A stretch of 15,848 bases of DNA from assembly GCA_024277485.1 (NCBI GenBank), contig JAJRVA010000229.1, positions 1 through 15,848 on the forward strand, written 5' to 3'. The DNA is from Deltaproteobacteria bacterium. Lineage in GTDB: Bacteria; Desulfobacterota; Desulfobulbia; Desulfobulbales; Desulfobulbaceae. This document shows, piece after piece, positions 1 through 4,684 of the stretch. The translations under genes were made by a program, and so were the position numbers. The notes beneath the pieces were generated by a model. It was not told where the DNA came from. It did not search any database and worked only from the letters and a program-made list of their open reading frames with translations. Within the stretch, counting starts at the first letter, position 1. The number at the start of each line of letters is the position of its first letter.

Positions 1-854
1 ATCAGGGTGGCCCCTCGCTCCGCGACGAGTTTCAGATCAATCTTTTCCTTTTTGAGAAGATCTGTTTCCGAGGCCTTGACCCCCTGGATATGTTCCATGG
101 TCAGGATCCGTTCCGTGCTCAGTTCGCGATATACCCTGGGAACATGAACCCCCTTTCTTCCCTCGAACTGGCGTGCGAACCGTTGAATATGTGATATCTC
201 GACCGTATAGTCGATCTCCTTTGCTATGGTCCGGGCGAACTCTTCCACAATGGCAGTGGGGCGGTGTCCCTGGAACTCCTCGACATACATCTCCATCAGG
301 CCGGCAAGGTGGGAGAGAATTTCGAGGTCCACCCCGATGATCATCTCAATATCCGGGCGCTGGACCTTGACGACGACCTTATCACCGTTTTTCAGGACCC
401 CGCTGTGGACCTGACCGATGGATGCGGCCGCCAGTGGTGTTCGGGTGAACTCAAGAAAAATATTTTCCGGGCTGTCCCCCATTTCATCAAGAAAAATCTG
501 TTCAATATCCTCGTAGGGAAACGGCGGCACCTCATTCTGCAGCTTTGCCAGTTCAATAAGATAATCCGGCCGGATAAAATCCGGCCGGGTCGAGAGCATC
601 TGTCCCAACTTGATAAACGTGGGGCCTAATTCCTCAAGGGCCATCCGCAGGCGCTCCGGCCGGGAATGTCTTTCAATCTGTTCCCGCGGTTTCCTGTTGA
701 TCATTTTCAGGCCCGATTCCAGGTACTGGTCGATCTGCAGCATTTCAACGATATCGCTGAAACCGTACTTGAACAGAACCCGCAGTATTCTGTGGTACCG
801 GTTGAGATGACGATAGGTCCGGCTTACGGCCCCCAGTTTTTTAATGCTGAACAT
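1..854 (-). CDS. ubiB: UbiB/ABC1 (AarF) family atypical kinase, C-terminal part outside the window
   Basis: A continuous minus-strand frame opens with ATG at 854 and stays open to the left edge, giving 284 N-terminal residues of a family that usually has about 500-560. Signature elements are visible. LGPTFIKLGQ at 77-86 is the KxGQ motif found only in this family. The alanine-rich nucleotide loop LAAASIGQVH lies at 141-150, where protein kinases have a Gly-rich loop. A candidate ATP lysine sits in VVVKVQRP near 163, followed by KEIDYTVE near 212-219 and the strand LTMEHIQGVKASE. UbiB proteins are ATPases that support prenyl-quinone synthesis at the membrane; in an anaerobe the product is more likely menaquinone than ubiquinone (inference). 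The start lies 21 bases after the stop of the phasin-like gene, so the two are probably co-transcribed. Its Shine-Dalgarno is weak (GGGCGGATCGAGC before ATG), consistent with coupling. The family call is secure; the exact physiological role is not. Confidence 0.93.
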   Translation of the reverse strand, partial: MFSIKKLGAVSRTYRHLNRYHRILRVLFKYGFSDIVEMLQIDQYLESGLKMINRKPREQIERHSRPERLRMALEELGPTFIKLGQMLSTRPDFIRPDYLIELAKLQNEVPPFPYEDIEQIFLDEMGDSPENIFLEFTRTPLAAASIGQVHSGVLKNGDKVVVKVQRPDIEMIIGVDLEILSHLAGLMEMYVEEFQGHRPTAIVEEFARTIAKEIDYTVEISHIQRFARQFEGRKGVHVPRVYRELSTERILTMEHIQGVKASETDLLKKEKIDLKLVAERGATL

Positions 855-875
855 GCTCGATCCGCCCGGCCCCGG

Positions 876-1187
876 TCAGCTCTCAGACTGCATCTTTTCG
901 ACCATGGAGCTAAGCTCTTCTATCTTTGCCCTCAGTTCATCCACGTCATCACGACTGGCAACGTTCATTTTCTGAAGCTGTCCGGTAACAGCATCCTGTA
1001 CCTTCTTCTCAATCTCATTCTTTACGTCTTCCGATTTCTTCACCATGTCATCGACAAACTGCTTGCCTTCTTCCTGGGTCATCTTGCCCTTTTCAATAAG
1101 TTCTGCTTTTATCCCTTCAACTTTTTCCCTGGTCAGAAAGGCAGCGCCGGCGCCCATGTAAATAATGTCTCTCAGCAAATCCTTCAT
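876..1187 (-). CDS. phasin-like / UbiK-like small coiled-coil protein
   Basis: This is a 103-residue protein with a short amphipathic or weakly hydrophobic N-terminal helix (about 5-19) followed by a highly charged helical region. The C-terminal third is a heptad-like coiled coil (about 76-99). The join reads KMNVASRDDVDELRAKIEEL. This resembles both the polyhydroxyalkanoate granule-associated phasin family (PSRDDVDxLxxrIxxL) and the BMFP/UbiK accessory proteins of ubiquinone synthesis (VSREEFDxQ followed by a trimeric coil). A strong Shine-Dalgarno, AGGAGG, lies 5 bases before the ATG and fixes the start. It sits between the RapZ-C gene (29 bases upstream) and ubiB (21 bases downstream) on the same strand. 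No PHA synthase is in view, so a granule-coat role has no local support, and a membrane-associated or UbiB-assisting role fits the context better. That assignment is inference. Typical PHA phasins carry extra repeats or a longer body that are absent here. Confidence 0.8.
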   Translation of the reverse strand: MKDLLRDIIYMGAGAAFLTREKVEGIKAELIEKGKMTQEEGKQFVDDMVKKSEDVKNEIEKKVQDAVTGQLQKMNVASRDDVDELRAKIEELSSMVEKMQSES

Positions 1188-1216
1188 ACGATCCTCCTCA
1201 TTCTCATTGTATTGGT

Positions 1217-1585
1217 TTACTCTTTACCCATATCCCGGTGAAAAATACGGGGTTCCATGCTCCTGTCCTGCAATATCCTCCCTATATACTCCGCCACGGC
1301 AACAGAACGGTGCTTTCCGCCTGTACATCCGACTGCAAGTGACAATATCTCCCGTCCGGCAGCCGCATGACTGTCAATATAAAACAGAAGCAGCGGTTCA
1401 AAAAGCTTTAAAAAATCCTGCGCGACAGTATTGTTCAGAACATATTCGGACACCCTCCTGTCAAGACCTGTATACTCTTTTAATTCAGACACATAAAAGG
1501 GATTGGGAAGAAACCGCAAGTCCCATACAGTATCAGCATCAGGAGGCCCGTGCTTATAACCGAAAGAAAAAATAACAACGTTCAT
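1217..1585 (-). CDS. stand-alone RapZ C-terminal domain protein
   Basis: The 122 residues match only the C-terminal half of the RNase adapter RapZ (YvcJ/YhbJ). The motifs in order are FSFGYKHGPPDADTVWDLR (6-24), RFLPNPFYV (24-32) with the ELKEYTGLDRRVSEYVL stretch after it, GCTGGKHRSVAVAE (86-99), and a terminal HRD (116-118). The Walker-type N-terminal domain of full-length RapZ (about 150 residues) is missing. No coding remnant is seen upstream, where the sequence becomes AT-rich non-coding DNA. In E. coli the C-terminal domain carries the binding site for glucosamine-6-phosphate and for the small RNAs GlmY/GlmZ. Whether this short protein senses an amino sugar, binds RNA or does something else is unknown. 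A GGAG lies 10 bases before the ATG, which is acceptable but a little far. It is the first gene of the minus-strand unit with the phasin-like gene and ubiB. The domain call is firm; the function is open. Confidence 0.88.
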   Translation of the reverse strand: MNVVIFSFGYKHGPPDADTVWDLRFLPNPFYVSELKEYTGLDRRVSEYVLNNTVAQDFLKLFEPLLLFYIDSHAAAGREILSLAVGCTGGKHRSVAVAEYIGRILQDRSMEPRIFHRDMGKE

Positions 1586-1747
1586 TATACATTATCTCCA
1601 AATCACTCACACCTCACACCTAATTCCACCTAATTATTATAAGGCACATTGGACATGAATACCAGTCGTGATCATTTTGCACCACGTTAAACAGAGGGAA
1701 AAAACATGCAAAGGACGTTTGCCATACCCTGCAGATGCAAAAACGAC

Positions 1748-1776
1748 TTGAGCCATATCCAAAAACAATCTATTAT
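1748..1776 (+). promoter_or_regulatory. candidate sigma-70 promoter for the flavodoxin gene
   Basis: TTGAGC at 1748-1753 and TATTAT at 1771-1776 are separated by exactly 17 bases, so the -35 matches the consensus at 4 of 6 positions and the -10 at 5 of 6. Transcription would start near 1783 and leave a leader of about 170 bases. No other equally good pair was seen on the plus strand of this spacer. It is a sequence match only. Confidence 0.4.
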
Positions 1777-1908
1777 GGATCAGAGGTTAATCAAAACAGG
1801 AGGTTAAGTCTTTTTCACCGTATACTGCAAGTGAAAACAGACAGCAGGTCATCAGTTGAACCGCTTCATGTTCAGCTTGCCTGTGTCTATGAACACCGTA
1901 ATCTACAC

Positions 1909-1926
1909 AACCTGACCACTCAGGTT
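1909..1926 (+). promoter_or_regulatory. small perfect hairpin in flavodoxin leader
   Basis: AACCTGA and TCAGGTT form a perfect 7-base-pair stem around a 4-base loop (CCAC). The structure ends 14 bases before the AGGAGAG ribosome site. It has no T-tract, so it is not an intrinsic terminator. It could be an operator half-site pair for a dimeric regulator or an mRNA stability or translation element; which one cannot be told from sequence. Confidence 0.35.
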
Positions 1927-1952
1927 ACAAACAATATTCAAGGAGAGATGAT

Positions 1953-2477
1953 ATGAAGCAGCTTGTTGTCTATTCGACTCAGGGAGGGAACACCAGAAAA
2001 TTAGCAGAAGCCGCCTTTACCCGACTTTCAGGCGACAAGGATATTACGCCTGTTGCTGAAGCGCCTGACCCTTCAGGCTACGATGTTGTCGTCATGGGGT
2101 TCTGGTTTCAGGGCGGCCAGCCTGACCCGGCGAGCCAGGACTATCTCAGGAAATGCAGCAAGGCCGGCAAACTTTTTCTTCTTGCCTCCCATGGTGCGGC
2201 AAACAATTCGGATTATGTCAAAATAGGCATGAACAAGGCACGGGAGCTTGCCGCAGGAGCAAACATAGTCGGGACTTTCACCTGCCAGGGAGAGGTGCCG
2301 GAAAATATCCTTGAAGCAGCTGCCAACAAAAATCCACAACCTCCATGGCTGAAAGATGCCGATGCCGCCAAAGGACATCCGGACAATGATGATTTCTACA
2401 ACCTGAATGCAGCCCTGGAAGAGGCCGGATTAGTGGACGCTGCCGGACCGACGGACGAAAAACGCATGTTTTCCTGA
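1953..2477 (+). CDS. flavodoxin-fold protein
   Basis: The 174-residue protein begins MKQLVVYSTQGGNTRKLAEA. This is the first beta strand and the FMN-phosphate loop of flavodoxins (S/T-x-T-G-x-T/N-T type, residues 8-14). The second strand, YDVVVMGFWFQGGQPDP (44-60), and the strand KLFLLASHGA (72-81) followed by a Gly/Ala-rich helix complete a Rossmann-like flavodoxin order. It resembles the Flavodoxin_3-like single-domain families more than classical electron-carrier flavodoxins, being less acidic and having a longer C-terminal tail with many Asn, Asp and Ala residues. A clear Shine-Dalgarno, AGGAGAG, lies 5 bases before the ATG. It is a single-gene unit facing a convergent operon. Its role is probably low-potential electron transfer or an FMN-dependent partner of an unidentified enzyme; no redox partner is adjacent, although a nitroreductase is encoded about 500 bases away on the opposite strand. 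Confidence 0.88.
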   Translation: MKQLVVYSTQGGNTRKLAEAAFTRLSGDKDITPVAEAPDPSGYDVVVMGFWFQGGQPDPASQDYLRKCSKAGKLFLLASHGAANNSDYVKIGMNKARELAAGANIVGTFTCQGEVPENILEAAANKNPQPPWLKDADAAKGHPDNDDFYNLNAALEEAGLVDAAGPTDEKRMFS

Positions 2478-2578
2478 GTCGACCGGAAAAAAAACTCCCG
2501 GCCGCCCGGCTGACCCGCCTTTCTCCTTGAATTGCCGCAAAAACCGTCAGACAGCACATTTCCGGTGAGAAATGCGGG

Positions 2579-2983
2579 TTACAACTCAAAGGGAGGTTTC
2601 TTTTCTTTCAGACGGATCCAGTTCAGCATCCTCATGACCCTGGGCCGCTGCACAAGGTAATCAACCACAGCGTGTTTTCGGTGGAAGTCCATCAGGGAAA
2701 TACCTATCAGGGTGGTGATGATTCCCTGGCCCGGCAGAACAAGCATGGCAATACCTGCCAGGAGAAAAAGCAGCCCGGCAGTATTCCGCAGCACAAGAAT
2801 AATTTTTGCGACAACCGGGTGCCTGGCATGCCGCCTGGCAGCCATCTGCCTGTGCCGGATAAAATAATCCACCGGTAGCCATGCGATGATCCATGGTATG
2901 GCTATCAGGCTGCCGATAAAGGTAACGACGGACAGAACACCCAGCCACTCTAAAAGGGAGGCATACTCCCTGAAAAAATCCAT
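2579..2983 (-). CDS. PGPGW-type putative transmembrane protein
   Basis: The protein has 134 residues with three hydrophobic segments at about 12-37, 58-82 and 84-99. The last begins with VLPGQGIITTLIGISLMDF, a variant of the small-membrane-protein family named for its PGPGW motif; here the motif reads PGQG. A basic loop (RHRQMAARRHARH) separates the first two segments, and the C-terminal tail is basic (RLKEKKPPF), which suggests a cytoplasmic tail. No biochemical function is established for the family. It is the last gene of the minus-strand unit and starts 14 bases after the nitroreductase stop. No good Shine-Dalgarno precedes its ATG, so it probably depends on coupling. The stop is TAA. Confidence 0.82.
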   Translation of the reverse strand: MDFFREYASLLEWLGVLSVVTFIGSLIAIPWIIAWLPVDYFIRHRQMAARRHARHPVVAKIILVLRNTAGLLFLLAGIAMLVLPGQGIITTLIGISLMDFHRKHAVVDYLVQRPRVMRMLNWIRLKEKKPPFEL

Positions 2984-2997
2984 TGCCGGTCGTCCGA

Positions 2998-3597
2998 TCA
3001 GTCAAACGGCAGCTTTCTGACCGGCAGCAGGATATCCTCCAGGCTGCGTTTGGGAACGTGATGCACGCCATGTTCATCTCTCCAGTACCGGATATCGCCG
3101 CCCTCTTTCACTTTTTCCAGTACAACCTTTTCCGCAGGGTAGCCAAGGGCCAGCACAAGCAGAACCTTGTACCTCTTCTCAAGGTAGAGAATTTTGCTTA
3201 TATCCCTTGAAAAGGCCGCAATTCTGCAACCGTATATACCCTGTTCAGCAGCGCCGAGGAGCAGATTCTGGGTCGCTATGCCCAGGTCAATATGCGCTTC
3301 CCGCTCCGGCCCCTTGCATCTTTTCCGGTCCAGGATGCAGATTATGTATGCTGCCGGCCTCTCTCCCTTGTCAGGCCCGGGCCAGTCCTTCAGATAACCA
3401 GCCCATTTTACAAGATGGAAGATGCGGTTGCGCAGTCGGGCCTCCGTAACAATCATATATTTCAGGGGCTGCCCGTTACGGGCTGAACCGCCAAGCCTGG
3501 CAAGATCTACCAGCTTTCGGAGCCGCCCAATACCTATGATCTTGTTTTCCTTATACCGCCGGACCGTTCTTGTCTGTTTAATCAGGTTACCTATCAT
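2998..3597 (-). CDS. nitroreductase-family FMN oxidoreductase
   Basis: The 199-residue protein has the nitroreductase fold landmarks. RTVRRY at 10-15 contributes the Arg contacts to the FMN phosphate. ARLGGSARNGQPLKYMIV (33-50) is the A-x-x-x-x-S-x-x-N-x-Q-P element. HIDLGIATQNLLLGAAEQG (102-120) is the core helix, and VLALGYPAE (148-156) is the last strand. The tail GDIRYWRDEHGVHHVPKRS (167-185) is typical of a subgroup of anaerobe proteins. Such proteins bind FMN as dimers and reduce nitro compounds, quinones or flavins with NAD(P)H; the substrate here is unknown. The ATG is 1 base past the TGA of the upstream DUF748 3' part, and a GAGGAG ribosome site is embedded in that gene's last codons, giving strong coupling. 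Confidence 0.92.
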   Translation of the reverse strand: MIGNLIKQTRTVRRYKENKIIGIGRLRKLVDLARLGGSARNGQPLKYMIVTEARLRNRIFHLVKWAGYLKDWPGPDKGERPAAYIICILDRKRCKGPEREAHIDLGIATQNLLLGAAEQGIYGCRIAAFSRDISKILYLEKRYKVLLVLALGYPAEKVVLEKVKEGGDIRYWRDEHGVHHVPKRSLEDILLPVRKLPFD

Positions 3598-3598
3598 T

Positions 3599-4681
3599 TC
3601 ACTCCTCTGGTGCCGGTTTTTTCTGCACTAAATAATGAGACTGCACTGCAATCGTCACGTCCGGGCCGGTTTCTCCTGTCCGGGAGGAAACAAGCAGCCT
3701 GTCGGGATCTACAGACAGTTGATTCACAAAATATGAATACACGGCCCGTGCCCTTTTCCCGGCAAGCTCAACCAGGTTTTCCCGGCTGACTCTGACCTTC
3801 TCCAGAGGCAGGGGCTGCAGGTTCCGTGAGAGTTCAACCGGAGTTATTTTTTCCTCAACAATGCCCACGGGGTTGTTTCCCGACTTTCCTGGCCTGTTCT
3901 TTTCCTGCTCAGCCCTTCTTGCTCTTTCTTCCGCCCGTCTCCTGTTTTCCGCCTCCCGAAGATGGTCCGCTTTTTCCTGCATGGTTTCCTGCAATACCGG
4001 GGTGTCTGCGTCCATATCGAAATTTCCGGTCAATTCAAGACGGAGAAAGGGACGCCGGTTCAACAGCTCAGCGTAAGCGGACAGACTGCCGGTATCGCTG
4101 AGTTCCGATGCCCCGGGAACAAACGAAATACTGCCGGCAAGATTCAACTCCGGCAGCAGCCGACTGAGAATGAGCCGTTCCGACAGATCCACCTTCACAG
4201 CATCACGTTGAATACCGCGGATAAGTGTATCCAACAGAAAGTTGCGAGTATCTCCCTTCTCCAGCCTGTCTTCACTGACATAATACAGAGAAAAATCATT
4301 ATTAATATACATGGACAAAACACGAAAATAGTCTGATCCCGGATCCGGGCGAATATTCCGCAGGCGAATACGGTTTCCAAGAAGAACCTCACCGTTTTCC
4401 CGGCTCATATCCTGCTGCCAGAACCCCATGGCGCTGTCCGCCTCTATTCCGGCACTCTTCTTCAGGATTGCCTGAAAGGGCTCAAGAGGAAGATCATTGA
4501 CCTGCAGCGCATAATTATGCACCTGACCGGTACCGGAAGATCCCCTGATGGTAAAGCGGGCCTGCCCCTCCATCCGCCCCCGGACAGCAAAAGGCATGGC
4601 ACCGGAATCGGCAAAAGACAACGTACCGCTGATACTGGTCAGCTTCGGCTGATAACCTGGCGCAATGACAGGTTCAGGCAT
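3599..4681 (-). CDS. C-terminal part of DUF748/AsmA-like protein, downstream of an in-frame TAG
   Basis: These 360 codons follow directly, in the same frame, after the TAG that ends the 835-codon upstream part. The first residues (PEPVIAPGYQPKLTSISGTL, 2-21) fit the DUF748 repeat unit 'D..I.P.y...l..i.G.i', which normally continues from the preceding 'EDGxL'. Then come beta-rich segments, the ISFVPGASELS stretch (185-195) and LNRRPFLRLELTGNFDMDAD (207-226). These resemble the degenerate OmpA-like end of DUF748 proteins. A charged coiled coil (about 231-262, rich in EAENRRRAEERARRAEQEK) interrupts that end, and the helix LAGKRARAVYSYF (306-318) returns to it. The part has no signal peptide or membrane segment, so if translated alone it would stay in the cytoplasm, away from where the family works. 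The ATG has only a distant GAGG (14 bases). I therefore read it as the second half of one gene. The stop is TGA. Confidence 0.72.
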   Translation of the reverse strand: MPEPVIAPGYQPKLTSISGTLSFADSGAMPFAVRGRMEGQARFTIRGSSGTGQVHNYALQVNDLPLEPFQAILKKSAGIEADSAMGFWQQDMSRENGEVLLGNRIRLRNIRPDPGSDYFRVLSMYINNDFSLYYVSEDRLEKGDTRNFLLDTLIRGIQRDAVKVDLSERLILSRLLPELNLAGSISFVPGASELSDTGSLSAYAELLNRRPFLRLELTGNFDMDADTPVLQETMQEKADHLREAENRRRAEERARRAEQEKNRPGKSGNNPVGIVEEKITPVELSRNLQPLPLEKVRVSRENLVELAGKRARAVYSYFVNQLSVDPDRLLVSSRTGETGPDVTIAVQSHYLVQKKPAPEE

Positions 4682-4684
4682 CTA
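4682..4684 (-). other. in-frame TAG codon inside the DUF748 reading frame
   Basis: The plus strand reads CTA here, hence TAG on the coding strand, followed without a gap by ATG in the same frame. Placing one residue at this codon restores the spacing of the family motif 'EDGxLxFxD..I.P' as I remember it (here EDGTL-stop-MPEPVIAP). No insertion or deletion is needed. One base change from TAC, TAT, TGG, CAG, AAG or TTG would give TAG. Confidence 0.9.

Larger units (their letters stand above)
1586..1952. other. divergent intergenic spacer, no gene seen
   Basis: This is 367 bases between the divergently transcribed RapZ-C unit and the flavodoxin gene. It contains a candidate plus-strand promoter (1748-1776), a possible minus-strand -10 hexamer TATAAT (complement of 1636-1641) without a convincing -35, a perfect small hairpin (1909-1926) and the flavodoxin ribosome site (1941-1947). 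A short direct duplication of CACCTAATT-like sequence occurs around 1607-1635, and AGGTTAA is repeated near 1782-1807. A 73-codon frame at 1735-1956 exists, but I do not regard it as a gene. Confidence 0.6.

Noticed and set aside
666..1241. 191-codon plus-strand frame
   Set aside because: It is antisense to ubiB and the phasin-like gene, both supported by motifs and a strong ribosome site.
1735..1956. 73-codon plus-strand frame whose stop overlaps the flavodoxin start as ATGA
   Set aside because: No ribosome site, no recognisable domain, irregular composition, and it overlaps the best promoter candidate; the ATGA overlap is likely chance.
2478..2578. Intrinsic terminator between convergent flavodoxin and PGPGW genes
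   Set aside because: A CATTTC/GAAATG hairpin exists near 2558-2575, but it has no T-tract on either strand, so I cannot support a terminator call.
4682..4684. Firm call of pyrrolysine at the DUF748 TAG
   Set aside because: There is no pyl gene, suppressor tRNA or methyltransferase context in the window; a nonsense mutation or base error is equally possible, so it is kept as a hypothesis only.
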